From Acanthococcus lagerstroemiae (lineage: Eukaryota; Arthropoda; Insecta; Hemiptera; Eriococcidae), in the NCBI GenBank assembly GCA_031841125.1, contig CM063108.1:44662122-44726121 (forward strand): a stretch of 64,000 nucleotides of DNA, given 5' to 3'. Each line of letters begins with the position of its first letter. Position 1 is the first letter of the stretch. The notes beneath the pieces were generated by a model. It did no database searches. It was not told the origin of the DNA and was given only the letters and a program-made list of their open reading frames with translations. The translations under genes and the position numbers were made by a program. Below are positions 26,523 to 39,360 of this stretch, piece by piece.

Positions 26523-27290
26523 GGTAGTAATTATTAAATAATTAACTGAATCTTCAGCAACCCCTCGCAGAGCAAAATGAATTCACAAGTTTGTTTTTCT
26601 TTTTACAGACAAAATCTGCTCCGTAGATCGACGATCAATTGATACGCGGTTAAACTGACTCTGGATCCGGTGATAAGGAAATCGTGGGAATCGTTTCGCA
26701 TGAACCGGTAAGTCGTTACTGGAAATCCTATACGTCTCTGACGACAGAGCATTTGCAATTTAAGAAAAATCACTTAAATGAGAATAAGAAAGAGAAGAGA
26801 ATGAAAAATATTTGCAATAATGAGAGGCAGCTCGGCTGTAAAATTAAGAAGCAGAAAACAAATGGAGACCAGGGACCGATTTACGGAATTGATACGCATA
26901 ATAAATAAGGGATATACATTCTGCGAAACGTAATATCCGTTTGATATTTGAGAGCAAGGTACCTGATATATGCACGCGGTGCATAATATATACATATATA
27001 CTATATGTACCTACATCAAGCAAGGAAAAAAAAAGAACTAAAAACGACACCAGATACGATTATTTTTATTGCCCAACTCCGCCGTCAGACTTCGACGAGA
27101 AACAATATTTTAACCGATGTGACAATTTTCTCGACGGAAAGCTCGATGGAAAGCTCGGCGAAGGTGGAATACTCGAAATGTTTCGATTATTCCACGATAG
27201 AGTATGCCCCGAGTGGAGAAATTTAGCGTGGCGACGAAATTAAACTGTTTTTTCTTGGTTTATCTCGCTGAAACAGAAAATCGTTTTGAA

Positions 27291-27323
<33 letters not shown>

Positions 27324-27867
27324 ACGGGAATTTCTTACAACTCGTATTAAAGTAATGGTGTTTAGAGAAAAAAGAAAATCATTATTAAATATTTAAATTC
27401 GCTTCGCTATTGTAAATGAGATTCTCAGGTAGCTTATATATACTCTTATTTCTCGAACACAAATTTCGAAAAAAATACTTTTCAGCAATTACACGTTGAG
27501 TTATAAAATGTTTGAATGAGAAATAACGAGAACTTCTTTCGATTTATTTTTATTCGAAACGCGTATTGTACGTTGTGGTTCATTCGCCGGTGTTCTGATT
27601 GAGCTTGGAATAGAAATCTAAGAATATCGATTCAGTGCCTCTTCATCTGTCGACGCCAAGACTTGCATCCCAGTCGAGGGATCGAGAAACTTTCGGGACG
27701 GTGCATCTGAGTTTCCCTGCGCCGCTCTGTGGCTGAGAGGTACCAAGTCCGCTTAGTCCGTTCAGAATAGACCGGTAATGCTCATAAACATAGCATTACA
27801 ATATTGGAAGAATATGCCGAGGGCTAATGTAAGAGAGTCAACGACGTATTCAACCTTTATTGGTGGA
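26523..27867. other. Intergenic with (GA)n microsatellite
   Basis: No supported gene. An interrupted GA-repeat lies at about 27291-27323. Confidence 0.5.
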
Positions 27868-27953
27868 TTGTATGGCGATGCACGCATGCCAAATTGGCTC
27901 CCCAGACACCGCACCCCTGGCCCCGGAAACTACCCTTTCGAGCATCACATCAG
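27868..27953. repeat. Dispersed repeat, copy 1
   Basis: About 85 bp from GTATGGCGATGCACGCATGC to TTTCGAGCATC matches 44466-44550 at most positions and in the same orientation. Both copies hold CCGGAAACTACCCTTTCG. Dispersed repeat family of unknown type. Confidence 0.7.
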
Positions 27954-29274
27954 TGAGTAGAATAACGTCCCGAGGCTGACTCGGGCTCCTATTTCGCCTC
28001 TCCGCTTCGGATTCGCGCTGTCCTGCCACGGCCACTATGGGACACCCTACTAACCGAGGCAACGCTTACCCTGCATTAACCTAGAATTCAGGTGCACCAC
28101 AGCCGGACGTGTTTTTTTCCCTTCACCTGTCACCACCTCGTTTTGGTACGTGTGGCGATGTAGGAAGGCAGTGATGGCGGGGTCAGCCCTCCCGTGGCGC
28201 AAAAACCTTTTTTCATATGAGCAAATTATTCGCCACCTTTCAATCCTTATGTATTGATGATGCCAAGATTTTAGGACGGAATATTTACCAGTATACCTAT
28301 AATAGGGAAGTACATATTTGGTGGGCAGTAGCAGTACAAGGAAGGAAAAACCTTCCCATTCTTTATGTGAGGTTGGTAACATTGATTTATGGTTTTAATA
28401 AGAAGTCATAGACATAGTAGCAGCCTGTCAAAATTTGAAAACTGTCCGTCTCATAGTCTTCGATCTGTAGGGCTACAAAGTGGAAAAAGTCGTGGACTAA
28501 AAGCAGATTGTGATAAGAAGATACGTTGGCTCCTGATGAAAATTCTATGTTGTCCCAAAACTATCTCGACAGTAGAAAACTTTTGTTTTCTTGGTCCTGA
28601 TAATGCATGTGGAACATGTCCTTGGCTATATTACATTACCCTTCTCACGCCTCGATCAAGCACGTACGAAAACATGCAAAGTATTTCGACGGATCATAAA
28701 ATTTTCACCGAGAGCTTGCCTACATGTCTTTCTACCACAAACTTCCCTTAGTCCGAAACATTGTCCATTTATACAATTTCACACGTCTACAATATCTAGC
28801 TTGGTAAACATAAACCGTGCAATTTTACTCTTATTAGCTCTCCTTAGAACTGGGAGGTTCGTAATGACTTTTTCTACGAGATGGCGCCAAAAACCCGACT
28901 GTGGTAGTTTTGGACGAAAGGCATTTCGTGAACCAGGTCTTCAAACGCGAAATTTTCATTAGTGACAATTCTGTGCTGCCATAAATCAAATTTGAAAAAA
29001 AAAAGTGCTTTAATCATTTACAACAAAAACAACTGATGTTTATAACATTGAAAAGTCTTTCAAGTATTTTAAAATAGGTTTTTTAAGTCACAATGCTTTA
29101 AAGGTGCTAAAGCTACTGTCAATGATATCAGAAGGCCAAAATCAGCCGCAAGAAACTGAAGAAACAAACTAAATATACGAAAGTTTAGAGTTTGGCGACT
29201 TTTTTATCAGCTGCCCCCCCCCCAACAAAAAAATTCTAATCTAGCAGCACTGTTTTACTGTTCTACATGATATG
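27954..29274. other. Intergenic, no supported gene
   Basis: Several frames of 60-123 codons overlap on both strands and none has a recognisable motif. A C run lies at 29214-29224. Confidence 0.45.
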
Positions 29275-29836
29275 TATATGGTCTAACGTGTGAGGCATAT
29301 GTCCGTCTCGCATACTTGTGACACAGTTCGATTCCCAGCGCTGGAAACTGATAAGCGGGTTTCCGCTTTCTCCCCGCAACATCCTATAGAAAACGCGTCT
29401 GCAGTACTAATCAAAGTGGATAGATAGCGTGTTCTGTAGTCCTTTGCCAGTTCTGAGGAACGGGGCACTATGCTCGGAGAACAGGTTACCACCAGTACCC
29501 GAAAGATTGGTGCTGCGTTCCGTGTGCCTTGTGGGACGCTTACTCAACGGTGTGAGCGTGTGAGACACGTGGTTGGTAATGATTCAAGGACCCTAGTGCC
29601 TTCGGCATAGAAAATGAGATATGTGAACATAACAAACCTTGGGAAAGGTAATGGTAAACTACACTGCCAAGTTAACAGCGTGGCATGATACTATGATTGC
29701 AATTACCCACATCTAGATACAGATATACGGGACTACAGAAGCAAAACAAAAAACTTCAGCCAGAAGGGTGCCACGTTACCAGCATTCCTGGTTTCGGTAC
29801 CCCAAGAAGTGTATTTGTTTGGTATTTAAACAACAT
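29275..29836 (+). mobile_element. SINE-like repeat, copy A
   Basis: The first 65 bp resemble a tRNA, with a B-box-like AGTTCGATTCCCAGCG after GTCCGTCTCGCATAC. The body then matches copy B at 32058-32662 almost along its whole length, ending near GGTATTTAAACAACATTT. A partial inverted copy lies at 37196-37296. A tRNA-derived SINE or composite retroelement is the simplest reading. It has no open frame of its own. Confidence 0.65.
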
Positions 29837-29841
29837 TTGAG

Positions 29842-29913
29842 GAGTTATCTGTCAAAAATGCCCCTGACAAATAGGAATCCCATTCATCAGGGGACCTTTT
29901 GATAGATAACTTC
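29842..29913. repeat. Foldback hairpin
   Basis: Arms 29842-29868 and 29886-29913 pair at about 22 of 27 positions (GAGTTATCTGTCAAAAATG against its inverted partner) around an 18-base loop. It directly follows the 3' end of SINE-like copy A. Confidence 0.65.
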
Positions 29914-31641
29914 TCATTTAGTTACTGTATACCGGGGCTATTTTACACTTTTTTCTTGTTTTTTGGTTCTATCGCTGTGGTAAATGGACGAATGTTATTG
30001 AAAGCTGTCAATAATGATATCATTGGAAAGTGAACCATGTGAGGAAAACATAAATCACAAAAATAATGACCTTGGGTTCCGGAGTCAGAAGTTATGATGT
30101 CTGAAAGTTGATTGGTAAAGTTGAACGGCTGTGGGGCTCCTTTACACATGACACAAAATACACGCACAGTTGTGACAGAACGTACGTCTATGTATTCTGA
30201 ACAGAAATGTTGAGAAAAGACTGAAAACAAACTAACACTTGTAATAGTCACGCGAAGTCGTGGGAGAACATTTCAAGTAGGTAACGACGGTTCCGAACAA
30301 AGTTTGAATAAAATCAAAGGTTCTCATTTAAAAAAAAATTATTTTTTCTTACATTTTATTTACCGAATTCTCTTCCAGACTTATTATATTTTTTAATTCA
30401 CTAACTCACCATAACTAACCATTCATTTTTACATCGCTGACTCTCTTTATAACTAACCATTTATTTTTACAAAAGCGCAGTGTACAACAGGATTCCAAAC
30501 AAACAATCGCCTTCAGTTATCCAGTCATCCGTGCACGCATCTTTCCGCAGACTATCATATATTGTTCGAAAGCTGATAATACATATTTTGCGTCGGTTTA
30601 CGTCACGATAAAAAATATTCCATAGCATTGTATATGGTGAATAGAGTGAATTTTTTAATCCAACATTTTCACCTTGCTTGGCACTGATATTTTCGCAATG
30701 TTCTCAAACACTATTAAATATACTTTTTTCACTCAAAAATACCTAACCTGATCGAGTAAACATCCAGGAACACAATGAGACCACTGTGTAAAGTTACCCA
30801 GTAAATGTAAGGTAACCCCAGTTTACAGTATCATATAACTTTACAAGCTTTTATTTGAGCAAATTTATGTATAAGATTCTTCAGGTCTATTTCCTTTGTT
30901 ATTTCGCTTTCAATAGTTACATGGGGATTGATCTGAAAGAGGCTTCTGTCTAATAGTCAATTGGAGGTATCAGGTATATGTCTTAATCCACTTTAGTTTG
31001 GAAAAACTACACTCACCTCTAAGTATTGCAGCTGTATGTGCGAGCTAATTGTAATTCGTCGATATTGACTGACAGACACCCCTTTGATTTGACACCACCA
31101 AATATGTGTCACTTTAGCCGGAAAACTTCTTCAGATTGCATTGAACGCTGATTTTTTTATTGGGATAGGTAATTATGATAATTTGTGAAAAATTGTAAAT
31201 TAGAGTTCATTTTTTTCCTCCATCAACATTTTCATATTTTCTCATCATAAACGCCTAATTGTCGCCTCACATGTGTGCCACCCCAGGCAACTGCCTGACT
31301 TGCATGTACTTTGCACCAATGCTAATAATTTTCGGATATCTATCGATATAGTAGGCCTACAACGAGTTTAATGACTACAGTGTCATCCTGAGGATCGAGT
31401 CACCATTCGAATACATAAAATATATTTATTTTATTTTTGCCCAACAGGGGGGGGGGGCGTTTACAGCGGATTAGCTATTATAATTAAACGAATCTATCTT
31501 CTGGTCAGTCGCTAACCTCACCTGTCCAATCGTCCCCGGGTATAGGCCTCCACCGCACGTTTCTAAATACCTTTGTTTTACGCTGTTCTTGTCCATAATG
31601 TGCCGAAATTTTTGCGCATAAGATCCCTCTATCTTAAAAAG

Positions 31642-31672
<31 letters not shown>

Positions 31673-32057
31673 GTAGTATAAATATAATGAATAACTACTG
31701 CCTGATACAAAAAAAAAATGTAAAATGAGTAAACAGAACTCGGATTTTCTAATACTTCACATACAACATTCTTCATTTATTTTGGATATCAAGAGCTTAG
31801 TAATGTTCGGGGCTGATAAAAAGGTAGAATGAGTAAACTGAACTTGAAACTTCTAACACTTTGAGTACAACTTTCTTAATTCAATGAACATCAAGAGCTC
31901 AATAATTTCCCGGGTACGGATGTACATAGGCCTACAATGAGTTCATTGATCACAGCGTCATCGTCAAAATCGAGTACCGAAACGATAACAAAAAAAACAC
32001 AACGAGCTGATAACAGTGGGTCCTGAGAAAAATTCATCTCAGGAGGTAGATGTTTGT
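29914..32057. other. Intergenic, poly-T and poly-G runs
   Basis: No supported gene. There is a G run at 31448-31457 and a T run of about 29 bases at 31640-31668. Confidence 0.5.
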
Positions 32058-32662
32058 TTCTGTATGGTGTAACATGTTGTGAGGCATGTCCGTCTCGCAT
32101 ACTTGTGACGCAGTTCGATTCCCAGCGTCGGAAACTGATAAGCGGGTTTCCGCTTTCTCCCCGCAACATCCTATAGAAAACGCGTCTGCAGTACTAATCA
32201 AAGTGGATAGATAGCGTGCTTTGCCAGTTCTGTGGAACAAGGCACCTTTGAGTGTACATACTCAAAGCAAGGCACTATGCTCGGAGGACAGGTTACTACC
32301 AGTACCTGAAAGATAGGTGCTGCGTTCCGTGTGCTTTGTGGGATGCTTATTCAACGGTATGAGCGCGTGAGACACGTGGTTAGTAATGATACAAGATCCT
32401 TAGTGCCTTCGGCATACAAAAGGAGATATTTGAACACAACAAACCTTGGGAAAGGCAATGGCGAACTACACTGTGAAGTTAGCCACGTAACATGATCACT
32501 ACAATTGCAATTACCCACAACTGGATACAGATATACGGGACTACTACAGAAGCAATAAAATAAAATAAATAAAAAAAATTCATCTAGAAGGGTGCCACGT
32601 TACCAGCATTCCTGGTTTCGGTACCGCAAGAAGTGCATTTGTTGGTATTCAAACAACATTTA
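32058..32662 (+). mobile_element. SINE-like repeat, copy B
   Basis: Second near full-length copy of the family seen at 29275-29836, with the same tRNA-like head and body. It carries a unique insertion: a perfect palindrome (CTTTGAGT plus its complement) at 32246-32267, flanked by a duplicated AAGGCAC. Confidence 0.65.
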
Positions 32663-35228
32663 AGCATGTTGGCAAAACTTTTCTACATTTTCCCCATTCC
32701 ATTCGTCAGTAAGGAGTCACTTGAGCTCACTTTTGAAAAGAGCACCACCTCCTGACCTTAAGTATATTATTCGTCGGCATTTGTAAACTTCGCGGGTAAA
32801 CAAGGCAATACGAAAAGTAAAACTCAATTTACTCTCTATGTAAGATGTAAGTAACTAAATCACGTAACCTACATGAGTATCACGAGAAAACAAACTATCT
32901 TGTAACTCGATTTCCTGGAAATCTCTTTCTACCTTGTTTCCGATTAAACTTCGGCGCTGTCTTTTTTCAGTTCATATAATTGAATATGTGAGGACTTGTT
33001 TTTGTTTATCCCTGTCAACCTTATCTGAGCTTCGTTCGTTATAATATTACGGGGTAGGTTGAAACTTTGAAAACGTTATTTGGTAGTCAGGCACGAGTCC
33101 TAATAATGTTGGTTAACATGACAAGCGTCGGTTGGCTGGCTGTCGGTTTGTACCTTCCATCTTGTACGGCCGACCGTACTCAGCAAGAAAATCGGCTAAT
33201 TTGAAACAAAAACCGTTGGGGTATTTTGTTATAGAAGAGGAGAAAAAATATTGTCGATATGATAGTGCTTAACTGCTTAACATAGCTGTGATGGTGACAG
33301 ATGTATTCAGACCCGGGAGAAAAATACTTCCAACCGACACTCGCACACAGCAGCTCTCTTACTATGTTGGAAAAATTCCTGGTAAAATGAATTCATCTTC
33401 TTCGTCTCATGGATAAGGTTTTAACCGAAGTGCAGTGATTGCTGAAGAGATATCTCCATCTACTAAGGACAGAACAGAACAATCACGTATCCCTGTAGGC
33501 TCATGAAGGGTCATTTGTACATCATAAAATCTTCTCCATTGTTCCTAACGCAAAGCGAATATATCTTTTTTTCCCCGAGCCAAGAGAAACGTAAAATCTT
33601 AGAGTTTTTTAATTAACATGCTGGATCCTAGCCCTTTCTTGTTCTATTTCTCAAGTCAAAATTGGGTCGATTTTGTTAATTCAGTGCTATGCTATCTACA
33701 AACTGTTTATCTATCCCTTTCACCCAAGAAACGCTTTCTATATACGCTACTGCTCCTTCATAATGAACTATCTTTAAATTGAATACTACGCAGAATGCAC
33801 CAACATATTTGCTGTTCTACACCGCTATTTGCCAACTTCGAAAACTCGTGAGAAAAAAGCTCTATAAAAGCGTTGAGACAATTTTCTACATTGTAAAAGA
33901 AGGTTTTGCCATCAGCATGTTACCAACATTACACATAAATTTGAGTTTCTAAACAGGTACGAGAATTGTATTCTAGATGAAATTCCCTCCCCCCTCCCGC
34001 TCCTTCCACAAATGAACTGAACGATCGCCATCGCTGGAAATAAGTTAATAGTCTAGATTAGTTTTTCAAGCTTCGATTTTATTGGAAATTAAATGAACAT
34101 ATCACTTAATAAATAACCCGATAAGTAAGATTTGTTTTCTCGAAAGTTAAATATATTCGTAATTGAAAAATATTGGGCTACCCATATTTTTCCTTTCATC
34201 TTTTTAACTTCTAGCCCGACTCATTTTTGGTTTTGTTTTTTCAAATTACCTAGTCGATTATACTGACCATAGCCATATGAGTCTCAATACAATAACTATA
34301 ACAGCAATAATAATTACTAAAGAACAAAGATGACATAGGGAGTCATCAACGAGTTTAAAACAGAGGCCGTGGGGGAGAAGAATAATTCGCTGGCGAAAAT
34401 ATTAAATGAGTGTAATTTTTCAAAATTCCGTACTTGTTCCCTACCTTAATGCCACAATTGTAGATAAAGAACCAAGAGTTCATAAAAGCAATACAAGTGG
34501 TCTTGAATACCTTACAATTGATACCTACATCATTGCCCCACCCATGCCCCCCTCCGGTTTAAAAAAAAACTAGAAGTTATGTCTGCGTTGTATTTTCCAC
34601 TATTTTCAATTTTGGCTCCTCTCCATCCTCTAAATGCCACAGTGATCAAAAGCAGAGTAAAAATAATATAAATTACATTCAGCAACTTTGAAAAACCTAT
34701 ATTTAGTACCCAAATTGTATTCTAGGGCATTCTTGACTTTGGCTTATGTCTTTTAGACCACAATTCTCAACATAGCGGTAAACTGATATCAAAATTAAAT
34801 TCAGAATCCTTGGATACCTCAAACCGACATTTCGGTAAAATTTTTGTACATTTTATCAGCAAGCTAACTTCCTCCAAAATACTGCCTGTCATAAGCATTG
34901 AAACACAAAAACATTCAATTTCCTAAATATGATATATCCGAGAGGTGCAGATGAGGGGGACAAAAAATGTCCAGGAATCAAATGCTATCGAGTGTGTGTC
35001 GATCTTCTCCTATTCTCAAAATGAGAGAAAAGCTCAAAAAATTATTTTTCTCTCTTTTTTTCCCCCATAAGGTCGATGTCAAACTGGGCTACTTCGAATG
35101 ATATTTTTGAATCTCCCCCTCCCCGTTTTCAACAACGCTAGGATACGTACAGAATAAGTATTACAGACCATTTTCGTAGAAAATCTGGTGCATCAGAATT
35201 CTTGTTGGTTTTATTTAAATAATCTATC
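32663..35228. other. Intergenic, no gene seen
   Basis: Short unsupported frames only, with several C-rich and T-rich tracts. No element ends were recognised. Confidence 0.5.
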
Positions 35229-35281
35229 AGTGGCGTCCGAAGATCTGTTAAGTGTGTGTGTGTGTGGGGGGGGGGGGGGGT
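35229..35281 (+). mobile_element. hAT-like end with (GT)n and poly-G
   Basis: CAGTGGCGTCCGAAGATCTG matches the usual start of hAT MITEs and is followed by a GT repeat and a run of about 15 G. No partner end was found, so the extent of the element is unknown. Confidence 0.4.
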
Positions 35282-37195
35282 ACAAAAATTATAAAAATCC
35301 GTTTTTCTGATCCCTTAGAAATGCGCAGGTAACAAACAAAAGTCTTGCTGTACACCTCCGAAAATCTCATGAGTTTCGCCTTTGGTAAAGGTGTCATTAT
35401 GAAGAGTTGCCAAAGAAAGAGGTATAAGTGCGAAAACATTTTTCCAGAAAGCGTGTTTGAAAATTTAACGACTGAAAAATGAGCTACAAGACCTAGTTTC
35501 ACCCATGGCGGATTAGTATTGTAGACTCGGAGCTCATTGACGTTTGTTTACTTTCGTGTTTGCCTGGTGCGTCTTGGCACTTACGCCCTTTTCACCGACA
35601 CAAACAAATAATGGAGTTAGAAAACACGCTCTCTAGTGGATGCAATGTGAACTACGAACTGTAACCGCTGGGCACTTTACACCTTTACCACTGCATGGCA
35701 TACGTTTTATAGAATCTGTTTCGCTGAAATACTCGAATTTGATGGCTGCGGCACTTACACCCCTTTCTTCAGTAACCCTTATTTTATGACTTGCTAAATA
35801 GTTTACAGTTTTTCTCCCAATTAATTTTATGTGTGTCTGTGGAGGGATACAAACAAACCTCTGTACCTCCGAATTTCTTAGGGAGCACAATATATCCTAT
35901 ACCCCCTCGGTCAGAGGTTACTGAATCCCATAGTACATACGACTTTTCAAAAAAGTAAACGATGAAGGGGGTAGAACCCACTAAAAATTAGAAGGAGTAG
36001 GAGTTTTAGTATTTTAATTAGATAGTTGGCACACTATTCTCAACAATTTTCAGAAAACTTCCGCTTGATACCCATTTTCCCCTTTTCCCCTCGAATCTTT
36101 TTTTTTTTTTTTTTTTTTTTTTGTAGATCTCAAGACTATTTTATCAACCTTTCTTCAGCGTGTTTATCTTCCATCGAATGTGCGTCAGATTTACACAGAT
36201 GACGTTAAATAAGTAGATTTAGTTTCAGTTCCACAATTATCGCATTCTACATAATATATCACGAATTATACTTCGAACTTCTACTGCCCGTCCATCTCCA
36301 ACCGTCGTTACTGGATACCTGAATTTTCTCTCAGTGGTAGTCTGATGATCTAGCTGAGGTAATTTACGACAAACACATAACTTTGTCGCGACGATACCCG
36401 AATTATTAATTGAGGAAGTATAGAGTTCATTTCGCCAATGCGGGAAGCAATTTCGAGCGGAAATTCGAACCCAATAATCTATTTCATCCTCGAGTATACG
36501 ATCCCCGGGTGTCTTTCCGTATAACGATACCTTTTCATCCTTTTTTTGAGGAGGTTGTCCTGCGTATTTGAGAGAACGAATATATTATGCATGATATTCG
36601 CAGGTTGAGTATTTATCGCTCACAAAGTGTAAAATGACACGCGTAATGTGTCGGTTGGCGGAAATGATTGATGATTGGCTCAAGTAGATGAGAAGGACGA
36701 TGTCGGCTCGGTGGCTACGACGATGCTGCACCATCGCTGGGACACAAGTATTCGGCTCAAGCGCGACTATTAAATGAAATTGGCAAATTGGAAAATTTCA
36801 AAAAGGCGTTTCACACTGCGACGTTTTCATCGACAAGTTGGAAATGAATGGGCTCCAGCGAGTTTCCGGTAACTTTCCATTTGCTCTCGCGTTATCGAAA
36901 GTGATGGCAATAATGTGTCTATTTGCATTCAACGACAAGGGAGTTTCCTCCGAGCACAGCAAAATATTTATACCTACGTGTCTTTCCTTTTGGAAGAGAT
37001 TAGATACGCCATGAAGTAGCAAGCAGGGTCATCGTTCGAGGATTATTCCTTTGCGAAAGAGGAGACAGCCGATTTTTTGTTCTAGCAGAGCCATATTCCT
37101 ATCCAGACGGCGGCGATCGAAATGAGCATATCACACGACGTACTAGGCCAAGGCCTTCGATGCATTAGAGTATTTCTTTCTTTAAGACGTGTGGG
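35282..37195. other. Intergenic, no gene seen
   Basis: A T run of about 24 bases lies at 36099-36122. Short frames only. Confidence 0.5.
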
Positions 37196-37296
37196 CATCT
37201 GGGCGCGTGAATCATTACCAACTACCAACCACGTGTCTCACACCGCTGAGGAAGCGTCCTACAAGACACACTCAACGCAGCGCCAATCCTTTAGGT
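37196..37296 (-). mobile_element. SINE-like repeat, partial inverted copy
   Basis: The minus strand matches the middle of the 29.3/32.1 kb family, including GGTGTGAGACACGTGGTTGG. Both ends are truncated. Confidence 0.65.
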
Positions 37297-37498
37297 ATAT
37301 TGAGTAAAGTAAATTTGTATATTATAGAACAGGTCCTTGGTGTATTTTTAAATGGGATGACGTGACAGTGCAAGAAAAAAGCATAGATTGAAATTGAAAA
37401 TTGAAAAAAAATGGTGTATTTCGTTGCCAACTGAGCTAGGCTCGTGTTTAGCAACGGCACTAAATTACATTTTTTTTTCTTGTTTCTTTTGGAGCATA

Positions 37499-37830
37499 TA
37501 TTTTCGTTTATAATAATTAGAATATGAAATATAACACATATTATATCGGTAAAGTGAAAAAAGTGTCTGTTTGTCTCCTGCTCTAAGGGAACCACCAACT
37601 TCTGTCCCCTTCCTTCCCTTGCGGTTGAACCTATATTTTCGGGTATAATAATAAATTAAAATATGACATATAACACATGGCAGCAAGAGTGAAAAAATGA
37701 ATATTTATCCAAGCCCCTTACCTCGAGGGTACCACCGACTTATACCCCCTTCCCTCCACTCCCTTGCAATTAAACCGAATGTATGTATTTTTGCGTATAA
37801 TAATTGGAATATGGAATATAACACAGTCAA
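37499..37830. repeat. Tandem repeat, 137-151 bp unit, 2-3 copies
   Basis: A unit containing TATAATAATTAGAATATG and a later ACCACCAACTT-CCCCTTCC segment recurs at 37509, 37646 and 37797. The third copy is partial. Confidence 0.7.
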
Positions 37831-38338
37831 GGGTATTGATGAACCAGGTGTAATATCAGCGGGAGACATGATAATACATTACAGCCTTTGTCGGTTAAAA
37901 AGCTAAAAAATGCTTCAAAACTAGTCGTCTTACAATTCGAGATATTAGGAGAATGTAAATTACTCGCATGTCTTCTTTCGACATTTGCGGTTGATTCGAA
38001 TTTATTTTCGTGTATAATATCCGGATTCGAATACCGAAATTTGCACGAGTCATCAAAAAAACTATTAAATATCGAAATTCCAGTCAGGTTAAGAACTTTC
38101 GCGTGTCGCTTCGACTGACCCGATAGCTGTACAGAGGAAAATAAATATATAATATATCGAGCATTGCGTTTACCATTTCCGGTACCTATCCGATTGCTTC
38201 ATCCAAATTTAACTCATTTTCTTTACGCTTTACCGACCTCTGTAGGTAAAATAGTACAATGTGTCAATTCGCGGTATAATTTATTAAATTTTCAAATCTA
38301 TTTTATCAAAAAGCTGAAATTATCTCCAACCTGGATTA
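37831..38338. other. Intergenic, nothing recognised
   Basis: AT-rich sequence with short frames and no supported feature. Confidence 0.5.
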
Positions 38339-38842
38339 AATTGAAGACTGGCATTCCAAAAGGTGTTTTGTCCAAAATCATGAAAAATGAGTTACGAGCG
38401 CCATCTGCTAGGGAACGTAGTCCTCCACATATGTTCATCACTAGAATACGAAAAAATGCTCTCTCTATGCGTAAACCAATGTTCGAAGAAGAGGGTCGGG
38501 AAAAGCGTCGTTCCAAAAAGTACTTTGTCCAGTTTTATCACCGGCTCCCGTTATATACTCATCAATTTCGGCCGAAAACAATTTTTTAGCATTTTTATCA
38601 TCTTGGTGTCATTCCAAAAAGTACTTAGTCCATCGTTTTTCATACTGTTTGCTGCATAACGTAGGATTACTTCGACAGTTAGAAAATGTGTGAACGACGT
38701 CTTATTCAGGAAGGTTCAGTGTTGCCAACCATAAAAAAAGTTTGCGAAAAAGGTAATCACTAGGCAGCGGACGCAGTTTTTATTGATTTCTCAGAAATGT
38801 AAATTTTGGACAAAGCACGGTATGGAATGCCGGTCTTCAATT
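38339..38842. mobile_element. MITE with 40-bp inverted termini
   Basis: The left terminus at 38339-38380 (ATTGAAGACTGGCATTCCA, then TTTTGTCCAAAAT) is mirrored at 38801-38842 with about 80 percent identity. Two internal copies of TTCCAAAAAGTACTT near 38509 and 38612 repeat part of the terminus. No transposase frame. Superfamily not identified. Confidence 0.7.
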
Positions 38843-38890
38843 GTTACTCGGTTTGGTGCACTTTTAACTTTGAATCTATATTTACCATCA

Positions 38891-39281
38891 CTCACTTTTT
38901 CTCGTTTTAGTTTCGTTTTCAAGCGTTATTGACTCTACCAGCTATAATTATTATTAAATAATCCTGTCATTCTACTCCTTGAAACATCTAACAAACATAC
39001 AGCCTACAAAATTTATTAAAAAATCAACACATTTTACACCCATTCCACATGTGTGAAAACTTCTCGAGAGGCCCCAGATCCGGGAACAAATATTCCACTT
39101 TTCCGTCTCGCAGGTAATATACACTCTCTTACAACCTGACAGTACATACTTTCATCATCATAATCAAATTTCCTTTTTTCTCTTATTTTTTCTCGTTTAG
39201 CTATTTTTCCGACAGATATTGACTTTACCAGCTATAATTAATCAGTCACTCTGCTCCTCGAATCATCTACCAACCTGTCCA
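38891..39281. repeat. Diverged direct duplication about 290 bp apart
   Basis: The block around 38891-38995 recurs at about 39180-39275. Both contain TTTTCTCGTTT, ATTGACT, ACCAGCTATAATTA and a CTCCTnGAAnCATCTA segment. Confidence 0.6.
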
Positions 39282-39286
39282 CTGGC

Positions 39287-39360
39287 TTTCGGGCGCTGGG
39301 AATCGAACTCGCGTCAGAAGGATGCGAGGCGGACACGAAATTACTCAGCCACAGAACAAA
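39287..39360 (-). mobile_element. tRNA-like SINE head
   Basis: On the minus strand, an A-box-like GTGGCTGAGTAA precedes a B-box-like GAGTTCGATTCCCAGCGC. This is the layout of a tRNA-derived pol III promoter. No acceptor-stem pairing was found, so it is a SINE or tRNA relic and not a functional tRNA. Confidence 0.5.

Noticed and set aside
28389..28962. Two overlapping 120-codon frames
   Set aside because: No motif, overlapping in different frames; likely chance.
39287..39360. Possible functional tRNA gene
   Set aside because: A and B boxes are present but acceptor and anticodon stems do not close; treated as a SINE head.
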